In this document: one piece after another, positions 1-7,387 of the stretch
Layout: every line of letters begins with the position of its first letter
Numbering within the stretch: position 1 is the stretch's first letter
From: Desulfotignum sp.
GTDB lineage: Bacteria; Desulfobacterota; Desulfobacteria; Desulfobacterales; Desulfobacteraceae
DNA: 33,994 nucleotides
Assembly: GCA_011390635.1 (NCBI GenBank)
Contig: JAABSA010000037.1
Span: forward strand, 1-33,994
Direction of reading: 5' to 3'
Notes under the pieces: generated by a model
Database searches by the model: none
Told to the model about the DNA's origin: nothing
Seen by the model: the letters and a program-made list of their open reading frames with translations, nothing else
Program-made: the position numbers and the translations under genes

Positions 1-39
1 AGGATCAACATCTCCGGGTTTTGTTTTTACAAACACACA

Positions 40-426
40 TTATGCAGTTTTGATCTCAATCTGCCGGGGTTTGGCTTCCTCTGACTTGGGCATGTGCAGG
101 GCGAGCACCCCGTTTTTCAATTCTGCTTCTACCTTTTCCACATCAATGGTCTGGGGCACGGAGAAATTGCGCACAAACTCCACATTTCCGAACTCTTCCC
201 AGGAAGCTGCCCCGCTGGTTTCCAGTTTTCTCACACCTGACAGGGAAAGCCTGCCGTTGTCTATGTTCACGGAAAGTTCATCCTTAACCACACCGGGCAT
301 GTCTGCATACAAAAGGATTTCATCTTCATTTTCATAGATATCCACAGCCGGTGCGACTTCGTACAATTCCCGTGTTTTTTCGATATTCTGATCGTCTCTT
401 TTTGCGATTTCAGTTTTTTTATCCAT
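40..426 (-). CDS. Small heat-shock protein, Hsp20/alpha-crystallin family (first of three)
   Basis: Encodes 128 residues. Small heat-shock proteins are ATP-independent cytoplasmic holdases that bind unfolding clients and hand them to DnaK/ClpB. The sequence shows a single alpha-crystallin domain (roughly residues 25-120), the family signature 'ELKNGVLALHMPK' near the end, and a C-terminal I-x-I anchor ('IEI') used for oligomer assembly. The N-terminal arm is short (about 30 charged residues), so the protein is at the small end of the family. The start at 426 was chosen over an ATG 51 nt upstream because a GGAGG-type ribosome site (431-437) sits just before it. It lies 58 nt downstream of a second hsp20 gene on the same strand and is probably co-transcribed with it from the promoter at 1077-1104. 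Confidence 0.93.
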   Translation of the reverse strand: MDKKTEIAKRDDQNIEKTRELYEVAPAVDIYENEDEILLYADMPGVVKDELSVNIDNGRLSLSGVRKLETSGAASWEEFGNVEFVRNFSVPQTIDVEKVEAELKNGVLALHMPKSEEAKPRQIEIKTA

Positions 427-484
427 GATACGCCTCCATATATACGATGGTCTTAAGTTCCATAGGTAATGAAACATTTTAGAT

Positions 485-925
485 TTAGTTGATGGTGATC
501 TGCCTGGGTTTTGCCGCCTCGGACTTGGGCAGCGTCAAATAGAGTATGCCGTTCTTCAAGGTGGCTTCCACCCGGTTGCTGTCCACATCATCGGGCAGGG
601 TGAAGCTGCGGGAGAAAGTACCGGCTCCCCTTTCCGTCTTGTGCACCTTGTATCCCTCGGGCAGTTTCTGTTCTCGGGAACCGGAAATTTCCAGATAATT
701 CCCTTGAATTTTGATGTCCAGAGATTCTTTTTCCATGCCGGGAACTTCCAGCCGCATTTCAAAGCCATCGCCGGTCTGGTACAGATTGGCCCGGAGAAAA
801 CCTTCATCCATAAGCCATCTGGTTCCATAGGGCCGGCCATAGTCGATGTTAAAATTGTCCAGCCGCTGCCGGAGCAGGTCCATGGTTCCGAACAATCTGT
901 CGATATCGCTCAATCTTGTAAACAT
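485..925 (-). CDS. Small heat-shock protein, Hsp20/alpha-crystallin family (second of three)
   Basis: Encodes 146 residues with a clear alpha-crystallin domain (about residues 42-140), the 'ATLKNGILYLTLPK' signature and a terminal 'ITI' I-x-I motif. The N-terminal arm contains 'DIDRLFGTMDLLRQRLD', the amphipathic start typical of class A bacterial Hsp20. Its role would be cytoplasmic holdase chaperone. The start at 925 is supported by a strong GGAGGA ribosome site at 932-937. It is the promoter-proximal gene of a two-gene unit with the hsp20 at 40-426; the shared ending (SEEAKPRQIEI versus SEAAKPRQITI) suggests that these two are the closer paralogue pair. The roughly 240 bp upstream hold a sigma-70-like promoter and a perfect 9-bp inverted repeat. 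Confidence 0.94.
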   Translation of the reverse strand: MFTRLSDIDRLFGTMDLLRQRLDNFNIDYGRPYGTRWLMDEGFLRANLYQTGDGFEMRLEVPGMEKESLDIKIQGNYLEISGSREQKLPEGYKVHKTERGAGTFSRSFTLPDDVDSNRVEATLKNGILYLTLPKSEAAKPRQITIN

Positions 926-1063
926 AACACATCCTCCTTTATTGCATTTGCTTGTTTGTTATTTGTGAAAGCCGGCATGTGACTGCACTGTATGCGACAC
1001 TGTCATGAAGGCCTGTCGGCTGGCGCGGTGTTCGTTAGATCTGCCGCTGCTTTCACTTTCTGA

Positions 1064-1095
1064 ACTCTTTGAGCAAAATTTAGTTATCAAAGAGT
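1064..1095. promoter_or_regulatory. Perfect 9-bp inverted repeat bracketing the hsp20 -10 box
   Basis: ACTCTTTGA (1064-1072) and TCAAAGAGT (1087-1095) are exact reverse complements separated by 14 nt. The candidate -10 box lies inside the spacer, the geometry expected of a repressor operator. The sequence differs from CIRCE (TTAGCACTC-N9-GAGTGCTAA), so the regulator is unknown. Confidence 0.5.
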
Positions 1096-1104
1096 CCATG
1101 TCAA
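1077..1104 (-). promoter_or_regulatory. Candidate promoter of the two-gene hsp20 unit
   Basis: Read on the minus strand, TTGACA (1099-1104) and TAAATT (1077-1082) are separated by 16 nt. The -35 is a perfect match and the -10 matches 4 of 6. It points at the hsp20 gene starting at 925, giving a leader of about 145 nt. No CIRCE element was found. Confidence 0.5.
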
Positions 1105-1164
1105 TACCTTTCTATTATTTTTTTAAAAAATCAGAATTAGTAATATAATTTTTTGTTCCATCTA

Positions 1165-1731
1165 TCACTGTGACTGGATTTCAATCTGCCGGACCTCAGG
1201 GGCAGGCAGAGATTTCCTTGGAATCTTCACCTGGAGAATGCCGTTTTTAAACCTGGCACTCACATTGTCCTGGTCCGCATCCTCAGGCAGAGACAGAACC
1301 CGCTGGAAATGACCATAAGATCTCTCCAGACTGTAATAATGTTTGTCTTTTTCTTCCTTGTGCTGTTTTTTCTCTCCCTGGATGGTCAGGGTATCGTTGG
1401 CAATATCGATCCGGACATCCTTTTCATCCACCCCGGGGATTTCCACTGAAATGGTATAGGCATCCTCAGCAGCACCCAGATCCAGATGGGGTTTAAGCAG
1501 CGTGTTTTCCATGGGTGTCCACAGGTCTTTTCTTCCAGAAGCAGAAGGCATGCCAAATCCCTGAAACATATCTGCAAACAACCGGTCCAATTCCTGGTGA
1601 AACGCCTGCAGCGGATTTCCCATACGCCGTTCTTCAGGCGCACCGTCACTGCGCTTGACAGGCACGGTTTTTCCCATATTTTCGTTTTCTTTTTTAAACC
1701 AGTTCCATGGCGCAAGTTTTTTCATATCCAT
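1165..1731 (-). CDS. Small heat-shock protein, Hsp20 family (third, with long N-terminal arm)
   Basis: Encodes 188 residues. After a basic/aromatic N-terminal arm of about 75 residues ('KLAPWNWFKKENENMG') comes 'NPLQAFHQELDRLFADMF', then the alpha-crystallin domain (about residues 78-182), the 'ARFKNGILQVKIP' signature and a terminal 'IEI' motif. It is more diverged and longer than the two neighbouring paralogues and matches the Hsp20 branch often annotated as HSP16/IbpA-like in proteobacteria. The start at 1731 has GGAGG five nt upstream; an in-frame ATG at 1725 is possible but spaced worse, and the first ATG-type codon of the open frame (1824) lacks a ribosome site. It has its own leader and candidate promoter (1842-1869) and so may be controlled separately from the other two. 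Confidence 0.93.
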   Translation of the reverse strand: MDMKKLAPWNWFKKENENMGKTVPVKRSDGAPEERRMGNPLQAFHQELDRLFADMFQGFGMPSASGRKDLWTPMENTLLKPHLDLGAAEDAYTISVEIPGVDEKDVRIDIANDTLTIQGEKKQHKEEKDKHYYSLERSYGHFQRVLSLPEDADQDNVSARFKNGILQVKIPRKSLPAPEVRQIEIQSQ

Positions 1732-1841
1732 ATGCACCTCCTTGCCTTTTACAGGGTTAAGGTCACACAGTACCCGGGTGCAACATATTGTTTTTAATTT
1801 ACATTCCGGGAGTGCCACCCACATTTTTCTTGTATGGCACC

Positions 1842-1869
1842 AAAATAAAACAGGCCGGTTTCATGTCAA
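1842..1869 (-). promoter_or_regulatory. Candidate promoter of the third hsp20 gene
   Basis: On the minus strand TTGACA (1864-1869), 16-nt spacer, TATTTT (1842-1847). The predicted start near 1835 falls in a short inverted repeat, GTGCCA/TGGCAC (1812-1817 with 1835-1840), leaving a leader of about 100 nt before the ATG at 1731. Confidence 0.45.
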
Positions 1870-1898
1870 GGAAAATTTTCATTACTAATAGTTTTTTA

Positions 1899-1927
1899 TT
1901 GACAAAGTAATGAGATTGCCCTACGTT
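1899..1927 (+). promoter_or_regulatory. Candidate promoter of the J-domain gene
   Basis: TTGACA (1899-1904), 17-nt spacer, TACGTT (1922-1927). The -10 is poor for sigma-70, but the local sequence CCCTACGT also resembles a heat-shock sigma-32 -10 (CCCCATNT), so control by RpoH is possible. It faces the gene at 2026. Confidence 0.3.
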
Positions 1928-2025
1928 AGTCCCGCGCATAAAGAAAAACACTGCAGAAACCATGGTTCGTGTAGGAACCGGATAAAAAGAACTGGTAAGA
2001 GATATTTCCGCCAGGAGGTGATATC

Positions 2026-2712
2026 ATGCCACAGGATTATTACCTTGTTTTAGGCATTGCATCCGATGCCAGCCAGGCAGACATCAAAGATGCCTACCGC
2101 AGACTTGCAAAAGAATACCATCCTGATCATTACCAAGGAAATCACCGGCCATTCCAGGCCATTCAGGAAGCTTATGCCGTCCTTTCCGATCCTGCCCTGC
2201 GCAGGCACCATGATTCCCGGGCTCTGGAAAGAAAACCCGCCCCCAGACAGGCGTACACCTTTTCCAGGCCGGTGGAACCCCTTGTTCCGGAATCTTCACA
2301 AAAAACATTTTTCCGGCACACACCCACCAGAGAGTTTCAGCCATACCGGCCCATTTCAGAATTTTTTTCCCGGCCGATTTTTTCCAGCCAAAGAACCGGG
2401 AACCGGCAGGGGACAAAAGATCTGCGCTTCATGGCGGCACTGACCCGGGAACAGGCCCGGACAGGGGGGCAGATACGGATCACCATTCCGGCCCGGCCGG
2501 TATGCCACCAGTGCAGCGGCCGGGGGTGGACAGGCCCTTATCCGTGCTGGCAGTGTGACCAGGAAGGTCTGCTGTCCGCTGATATCCCCATCATCATTCA
2601 TTTTCCGCCGGATATCAGACAGGGACACAAGGCCACGGTATTCTTAGACCAGTATGGTATGCCGGGGCAGCATATGACCATCCATTTCATGGTGAAAGAG
2701 GATCAGGCGTGA
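2026..2712 (+). CDS. J-domain co-chaperone with reduced zinc-binding region (DnaJ/CbpA-like)
   Basis: Encodes 228 residues. Residues 4-65 form a J domain with the invariant HPD tripeptide at 32-34, which stimulates the ATPase of a DnaK partner. A Pro/Arg/Phe-rich linker (about 68-130) replaces the usual Gly/Phe region. Residues 135-225 resemble the DnaJ client-binding domain but keep only one zinc-site pair, CxxCxGxG (160-167) plus CWQC (174-177), instead of four CxxCxGxG repeats. A full DnaJ is about 375 residues, so this is a compact relative. The start is supported by AGGAGGTGAT just upstream. The gene diverges from the hsp20 cluster, and its stop overlaps the convergent regulator gene by 10 nt. 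Inference: it may route Hsp20-held clients to DnaK. Confidence 0.85.
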   Translation: MPQDYYLVLGIASDASQADIKDAYRRLAKEYHPDHYQGNHRPFQAIQEAYAVLSDPALRRHHDSRALERKPAPRQAYTFSRPVEPLVPESSQKTFFRHTPTREFQPYRPISEFFSRPIFSSQRTGNRQGTKDLRFMAALTREQARTGGQIRITIPARPVCHQCSGRGWTGPYPCWQCDQEGLLSADIPIIIHFPPDIRQGHKATVFLDQYGMPGQHMTIHFMVKEDQA

Positions 2713-3437
2713 TCAAAAATATAGCCCACAGACCGCCGGCTTTTAAAAAACTGGGGATCTTTGGGATTTTTTTCAAAATATTTTCTGAATCTTACCATAA
2801 AATTGTCCACCGTGCGGGTGGAGGTGTCACTGGCATATCCCCATCCGGCGTTGAGCAGCATCTCCCGGGACAGGGGCCTGCCCCTGTTGGCGATGAAAAT
2901 TTTCAGCAGGGTAATCTCCTGTTCCGTCAGAATGATTTCTCCGGCTGCGCAACAGGCCTTAAACGTGATAAAATCCACGTGGTTGTCACCAAAACGGTAC
3001 TGATCGCCCTGGAACATGCATTGATTGGCGTCCAAGCCGGATGCAGCGGGTTTATACCAGGTGCTTTTTTGGATAAGCCGCTCCACCCGCAGTAAAAACT
3101 CCTCCAGATCAAAGGGTTTGGCCAGGTAATCGTCCACCCCGTACCGCAGACCTTTGACCTTGTCCCGGGTGTCCCCCCTGGCGGACAGGATCAGCACCGG
3201 TATTTTTTCATCCTCCTGGCGGATGGTCTTTAAAATGGAAAATCCGTCGATCATGGGCAGCATGATATCCAGGATAATGAGATCAGGATGCCAGGCGCGC
3301 CACTTGTCCAGGCCGTCAATGCCGTCACCAGCCACTGACACGGCATAACCGGCAAGGGACAGATTCAGCCGCAGACCCTCTGCGATGCGGGCCTCATCTT
3401 CTATGACCAGAATACGCTTTTTTTCAGCCGCTTCCAT
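2703..3437 (-). CDS. OmpR/PhoB-type response regulator
   Basis: Encodes 244 residues: an N-terminal receiver domain (about residues 7-120) with acidic pocket E13-D14, phospho-acceptor D57 ('LIILDIMLP') and conserved K107, then a C-terminal winged helix (about 150-240) ending 'SRRSVGYIF', the OmpR_C signature. It should bind DNA when phosphorylated. The start at 3437 was chosen because a GGGAGAAG ribosome site precedes it; upstream ATG codons lie inside the kinase gene. It overlaps the 3' end of the sensor kinase (stop at 3401) by 37 nt, so the two are translationally coupled and almost certainly form a cognate pair. Three Cys (C-x-x-x-CC region) in the inter-domain segment are unusual but of unknown meaning. 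Confidence 0.93.
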   Translation of the reverse strand: MEAAEKKRILVIEDEARIAEGLRLNLSLAGYAVSVAGDGIDGLDKWRAWHPDLIILDIMLPMIDGFSILKTIRQEDEKIPVLILSARGDTRDKVKGLRYGVDDYLAKPFDLEEFLLRVERLIQKSTWYKPAASGLDANQCMFQGDQYRFGDNHVDFITFKACCAAGEIILTEQEITLLKIFIANRGRPLSREMLLNAGWGYASDTSTRTVDNFMVRFRKYFEKNPKDPQFFKSRRSVGYIFDHA

Positions 3438-4423
3438 ATGTTCTTCTCCCTGACATTGGCGATACCGGCCCGGGGTATGGTAATGGTGAACCGGGCACCG
3501 CATCCTTTTCCCTCACTGTGAACCGACGCCCGCCATCCGTGAATCCGGGCAATGCTGGACACCAGATACAGTCCTAAGCCGGAGCCGGATACCCGCTGCC
3601 TGTTTTCCCGGCTGGACTGGTAAAATTTGCGGAAAATCTTTTTTGCCTCCTGCCGGTCGACACCGATACCGTTGTCGATGAAATCCATTGTCACCTTCTG
3701 GATATGGGATCTAAATACGATTTTCAATACCGGACGGTCTGATTCATTGTACTTGATGGCATTGGACACGATATTCATGAGCAGCATCTCAAATAAAAAC
3801 AGGTTGACCGGAAATTCAAACGTGGCCTTGGACGGATTTAATATCTGAATATCACATTCCCGGAACAGGGAATCATTTTTTTTGATAAATTGCTGCACAA
3901 GATCAACCAGACTGTCTCTGGTCACCTCAGAGCCGAAATTCTGGCTTTCAATACGGGCCAGGTTCAAGATCCGGTTGATATTGTCGGTGAGCCGGTTGAT
4001 ATCTTCCAGCATGTTTTCACTATAATGTTTGATATCATGGGGTTCCAGGGGATGGCGGATAAATGTTTCCAGATAGAGCCGCAAAGAGGTCACCGGCGTT
4101 TTGAGTTCATGGGTGAAATTGTAGATAAAATTGTGCTGAAGCCGGAACAGGTTCACTGTCTTCTGGTAATAGATGAATGCCAGCAGAATACCGGCCAGGA
4201 CCACGGTTATAAGCAGACTGAGAACCAGGATGGTCATGCCGGTCTTGGAGGGAAAAATCATCTGGGGGTCGATGTGAAATTTTAAAATAACCACTTCGAG
4301 GGCAGACCTGATTTCCATATACAGACTCACCGTGAGCACCAGAAAGGTGGCCAGGGCGAAAATGGAACAGGCAAATATAAATACCGGATGAAGATACCAC
4401 CGGGATGGGTTCAGGATCTGCAT
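3401..4423 (-). CDS. Membrane sensor histidine kinase
   Basis: Encodes 340 residues. Two membrane helices (about 14-36 and 64-86) flank a periplasmic loop of only about 27 residues, so there is no room for a folded periplasmic sensor; sensing is probably intramembrane or through a partner. The cytoplasmic part has an H-box with H105 ('NFTHELKTPVTSLRL'), N-box 'NIVSNAIKYN', G1 'DNGIGV', F-box region and G2 'GSGLGLYLV', so all catalytic blocks look intact. It starts 3 nt after the stop of the receiver gene at 4427 and overlaps the response regulator that follows, placing it in one transcription unit. A GGAGG ribosome site lies about 13 nt upstream inside the preceding gene. No HAMP domain is obvious. 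Confidence 0.92.
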   Translation of the reverse strand: MQILNPSRWYLHPVFIFACSIFALATFLVLTVSLYMEIRSALEVVILKFHIDPQMIFPSKTGMTILVLSLLITVVLAGILLAFIYYQKTVNLFRLQHNFIYNFTHELKTPVTSLRLYLETFIRHPLEPHDIKHYSENMLEDINRLTDNINRILNLARIESQNFGSEVTRDSLVDLVQQFIKKNDSLFRECDIQILNPSKATFEFPVNLFLFEMLLMNIVSNAIKYNESDRPVLKIVFRSHIQKVTMDFIDNGIGVDRQEAKKIFRKFYQSSRENRQRVSGSGLGLYLVSSIARIHGWRASVHSEGKGCGARFTITIPRAGIANVREKNIWKRLKKSVFWS

Positions 4424-4426
4424 GGA

Positions 4427-4810
4427 TCAGAGGGATTCCTCCTGTCTGTTCAGGGCCGCAATCAAAGCCATTAGATCAGACGTCGGCTTGATCAACACAG
4501 ATTCAGCAGTCACCCCCAGGGCCTTGACAGCTTCGGGCGGGATATAGTCGGCAGATCCGGTGTGGACAACGAACGTCATGCCGGGATTGATTTTTGCCGC
4601 TTCCACCATAAACAGGTTGCCGTCAATCCCGGGCAGACGAATATCCACAACTGCCTGATCAATGTGGTGAATTTTTATAATTTCAAGGGCATCTTCACTG
4701 GTTTCCGCCTGGAAAACGTTGTATCCTTCATCCTCCATAAACGCGGCAATACTCTGACGGATACTTTCTTCATCATCCAGGATTAAAAATTTTTTCGGAA
4801 CCTGAGACAT
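4427..4810 (-). CDS. Stand-alone receiver-domain response regulator
   Basis: Encodes 127 residues, just one CheY-like receiver domain: acidic residues D12-D13-E14, phospho-acceptor D56 ('AVVDIRLPG'), T83 and K107 ('LIKP'). There is no output domain. Such lone receivers act as phosphate shuttles or sinks in multi-step relays, or through protein contacts. Its N-terminal half ('LDDEESIRQSIAAFMEDEGYNVFQAE') closely resembles the first receiver of the hybrid kinase upstream ('IDDEVCIRQSIRTFLEDYG'), suggesting that both arose by duplication. It lies 42 nt downstream of the hybrid kinase and 3 nt upstream of the membrane kinase. Inference: it links the hybrid kinase to the membrane kinase pair. Confidence 0.9.
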   Translation of the reverse strand: MSQVPKKFLILDDEESIRQSIAAFMEDEGYNVFQAETSEDALEIIKIHHIDQAVVDIRLPGIDGNLFMVEAAKINPGMTFVVHTGSADYIPPEAVKALGVTAESVLIKPTSDLMALIAALNRQEESL

Positions 4811-4852
4811 AGTGATTTCCTCATGTGGATTGCGACCATATACTGATCATGT

Positions 4853-6847
4853 TTACACCAACATTTTTTGTATTTCCCCTGACAATACGTCAACGGTTAC
4901 CGGTTTCATGATGAATTTTCGAATTCCGGCATCAGCCACCATCTGTCTGGTGGCAGGTCCGGCATACCCTGAACACAAGATGATCGGCAGATCCTTTTTA
5001 ATGGCGATCATCTGCTTTGCCAGTTCAACACCTGTCTTTTCCGGCATGGTTTGATCGGTCACAACTAGATCCACCTGGTCATGGCAGGTTTTGAAATAAT
5101 CCAGGGCTTTTTGGCTGGATGTGAACGCCTTGGGTTCATATCCAAGAAATGCAAGTCCCTCCTGCCACATATCCACCACATCCGGTTCATCATCCACCAG
5201 CAGGAGGCGCTCTCCACATCCTTCAAGGCTTTGCGCCCGGCAGACATCATCTTCCTGTATATAGACCTGGTCTGCCGCCGCCGGCAGGATCACAGAAAAA
5301 CTGCTTCCTTTTTTCGGCCGGGAGTTAACCAGTATATCCCCATGCAGAGACTGGACAATGCTGTAGGCCATGGCAAGCCCAAGACCTGTGCCTTTGCCGT
5401 CTTCCTTGGTGGTAAAATAGGGATCGAAAATACGATCCAGAATATCTTTGGTCATACCGCAGCCTGTATCACTGACCTCGATGACAAGGTAATCCCCGGG
5501 TCCCCTGGGCAGATTTGGATATTCAATCATATCAGCGAAAGTCAGCATTTTCTGCCGCAGTCCCACAGTAAGTCTGCCGCCGGTTTTTTCCATGGCATGG
5601 TAGGCATTGGTGCACAGATTCATGAGAACCTGGTGGATCTGACTGGGGTCAGCCCGGACCGATCCGCAGTTTTTGTCCACCTGATCGATAATTTGAATGG
5701 TGGAGGGGATGGATCCCTGCAGAAGCTTGACCACTTCCCCGATGAGGGGATGCAGTTGAAAGATGTGTTTTTTTTCAGATTCTCCACGATTGAAAAACAA
5801 CACCTGGCTCACCAAATCTGCTGCCCGCAGCGCTGCTTTGCGAATCTTTTCACTGCGCCGGTACACGCTGTCACAAGGATCTGCCGATCGCATGATCATG
5901 TCGGCATATCCCAGAATCGGACTCAAAATATTGTTCAGATCATGGGCAATACCACCTGCCAGCGTGGCAATGGCTTCCATTTTCTGGGATTTTCTCAATT
6001 GGTTCTCAAGTCCCTGCCACCGCTTTTCCGCCTTTTTGTTCTCGGTCACATCCAGCAGGGACATGACCTGGCGGTCAGTACCTAAAATTTTGCCCAAACT
6101 GACATAAACATGTTTTTGCCGGCCGGCTTTATCCAGAAAATTGCATTCATACTGGACCGGGGAGCCTGAAACGACATGCATACCATCACCTGGTTGAATG
6201 ACATTTTTCAAGGCTGTCACATCCCGGGGTGCGATAAATTCAGTCCACTTTTTTTTGCCCTGGATATCGTGCCGGTCCATGCCGGCCAGCAGGACAAACC
6301 TTGAGTTGGCCATTGAGATAGTCCCATCGGATTCCAGGATAATGGTAGCGGTACCGGTATATTCAAATACCGCTTTATACTGCTGCTCACTCTGTTCAAG
6401 GGCACAGGTCCGTTCTTTGACAAGTTCTTCCAAACGCTCCTGGTATGCCTTGTTTTCTTTTTTTATCCGGCTTTCTTTGACACATTTTGTAACAGAATGA
6501 TACAGCACCTCCATATCCAATATGGGCTTGAGAACATAGTCCCGGGCCCCCAGATGAAGCGCCTGCACAAGAGAATCAATATTGCCGGTGCCGGAAGCAA
6601 CCACCACGGGAATCTCCGGAAAGTTCCCGTTCAGTGTCTCCAAAACCTCCAGGCCCCCCATTTCCGGCATGCGCAGATCCAGCAGCACAAGATCCGGCAA
6701 TTCTTTATAAAACAGGTCAAGTCCTGTTTTTCCGTTTTCCGCCTCCAGCACAACAAAGCCGTAATCTTCCAGAAATGTACGGATACTCTGACGGATACAA
6801 ACTTCATCATCAATGGTCAGAATTTTTATCTTACTGTAGTCCTCCAA
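4853..6847 (-). CDS. Hybrid sensor histidine kinase (REC-PAS-HisKA-HATPase-REC)
   Basis: Encodes about 664 residues with no membrane segment, so a cytoplasmic kinase. Order: receiver with D57 ('LVLLDLRMPE'), coiled-coil linker (about 125-160), PAS domain (about 155-270), HisKA with H302 ('GGIAHDLNNILSPILGY'), HATPase_c with 'NLCTNAYHAM', 'DTGCGM' and 'GTGLGLAMAYSIV', and a C-terminal receiver with D598 ('VTDQTMPEKTG'). The architecture suits an internal phosphorelay started by a cytoplasmic redox or ligand signal on the PAS domain. The first codon is uncertain: the frame opens with TTG at 6847, but a GGAGG at 6841-6845 lies just inside it, so initiation may be a few codons downstream. It is the first gene of the four-gene signalling operon. 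Confidence 0.9.
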   Translation of the reverse strand: MEDYSKIKILTIDDEVCIRQSIRTFLEDYGFVVLEAENGKTGLDLFYKELPDLVLLDLRMPEMGGLEVLETLNGNFPEIPVVVASGTGNIDSLVQALHLGARDYVLKPILDMEVLYHSVTKCVKESRIKKENKAYQERLEELVKERTCALEQSEQQYKAVFEYTGTATIILESDGTISMANSRFVLLAGMDRHDIQGKKKWTEFIAPRDVTALKNVIQPGDGMHVVSGSPVQYECNFLDKAGRQKHVYVSLGKILGTDRQVMSLLDVTENKKAEKRWQGLENQLRKSQKMEAIATLAGGIAHDLNNILSPILGYADMIMRSADPCDSVYRRSEKIRKAALRAADLVSQVLFFNRGESEKKHIFQLHPLIGEVVKLLQGSIPSTIQIIDQVDKNCGSVRADPSQIHQVLMNLCTNAYHAMEKTGGRLTVGLRQKMLTFADMIEYPNLPRGPGDYLVIEVSDTGCGMTKDILDRIFDPYFTTKEDGKGTGLGLAMAYSIVQSLHGDILVNSRPKKGSSFSVILPAAADQVYIQEDDVCRAQSLEGCGERLLLVDDEPDVVDMWQEGLAFLGYEPKAFTSSQKALDYFKTCHDQVDLVVTDQTMPEKTGVELAKQMIAIKKDLPIILCSGYAGPATRQMVADAGIRKFIMKPVTVDVLSGEIQKMLV

Positions 6848-6989
6848 ATTGCCTGCCTGCCGTCTTGATTTCGATTATAATTTGATAGAGCATCTGCCTG
6901 GCAATGCCCGGCAACAAACCGACCAGCAACCCAAATGAGTTACTTAAACGTGATACACACATTGCACGCCATTTTTTTCATGCTCAGAC

Positions 6990-7025
6990 ATTATTCCCAT
7001 AAGCAATTAATTGTCAAGGAATAAT
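6990..7025 (-). promoter_or_regulatory. Promoter of the two-component operon with nested dyads
   Basis: On the minus strand TTGACA (7012-7017), 16-nt spacer, AATAAT (6990-6995, 5 of 6). An 8-bp inverted repeat ATTATTCC/GGAATAAT (6990-6997 with 7018-7025) encloses the whole promoter and overlaps the -10. Inside it lies a 10-bp perfect palindrome CAATTAATTG (7004-7013). The predicted leader to 6847 is about 140 nt. Confidence 0.5.
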
Positions 7026-7109
7026 CCATTAAGCAGCTTTGTGCAGATACCGGATCACCAATCACCTGGTGTGAACCCTTGGCAAATATCCAGATTGTCA
7101 TGAACCTGG

Positions 7110-7137
7110 TTGACATTTTTCCACAGAACGTTACACT
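7110..7137 (+). promoter_or_regulatory. Candidate promoter of the small Cys protein gene
   Basis: TTGACA (7110-7115), 16-nt spacer, TACACT (7132-7137). It faces the short gene starting at 7200 and leaves a leader of about 55 nt. The rest of the 350-bp intergenic stretch (6848-7199) holds only the divergent promoter at 6990-7025. Confidence 0.45.
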
Positions 7138-7199
7138 ATGTCCATATACAGAAAATGCATATAAAGGACTGCTATTTTAACACACAAAGGAGAAAAATA

Positions 7200-7361
7200 A
7201 TGGCCAAAGACACTAAAAAAAAAGATCATTGTGATGCAGAGGACCAGAAAAAGGTCGTTGATAAAATGAGCGACTGCGACACATCATCCGATAATGACCA
7301 GGAACGTGATGAATGTTACACCAAGGTGGTTAAAGAGGATGACGGGTGTATGTCATCGTGA
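7200..7361 (+). CDS. Small acidic four-cysteine protein of unknown function
   Basis: Encodes 53 residues and is not a family I recognise. It is highly charged (Lys-rich start, then Asp/Glu-rich), with no signal peptide or membrane helix, and carries four cysteines at positions 11, 26, 39 and 50. The protein looks like two loose repeats, each a pair of Cys around a 'KVV' helix core (K18-V19-V20 and K42-V43-V44). That layout would suit a metal site, disulfide hairpins, or a small redox protein. The start at 7200 is supported by AAGGAG (7187-7192) eight nt upstream and by a promoter; the longer open frame starting at 7110 begins inside the promoter and is rejected. It is monocistronic and convergent with thyX. 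Confidence 0.65.
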   Translation: MAKDTKKKDHCDAEDQKKVVDKMSDCDTSSDNDQERDECYTKVVKEDDGCMSS

Positions 7362-7387
7362 TGATCGGCAACATTTCATAGCGCAAC

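Noticed and set aside
926-1164. CIRCE/HrcA operator before the hsp20 genes
   Set aside because: The TTAGCACTC-N9-GAGTGCTAA pattern is not present; the dyad found has a different sequence.
5081-6085. Plus-strand open frame of 334 codons
   Set aside because: Antisense shadow of the hybrid kinase, without motif or ribosome site.
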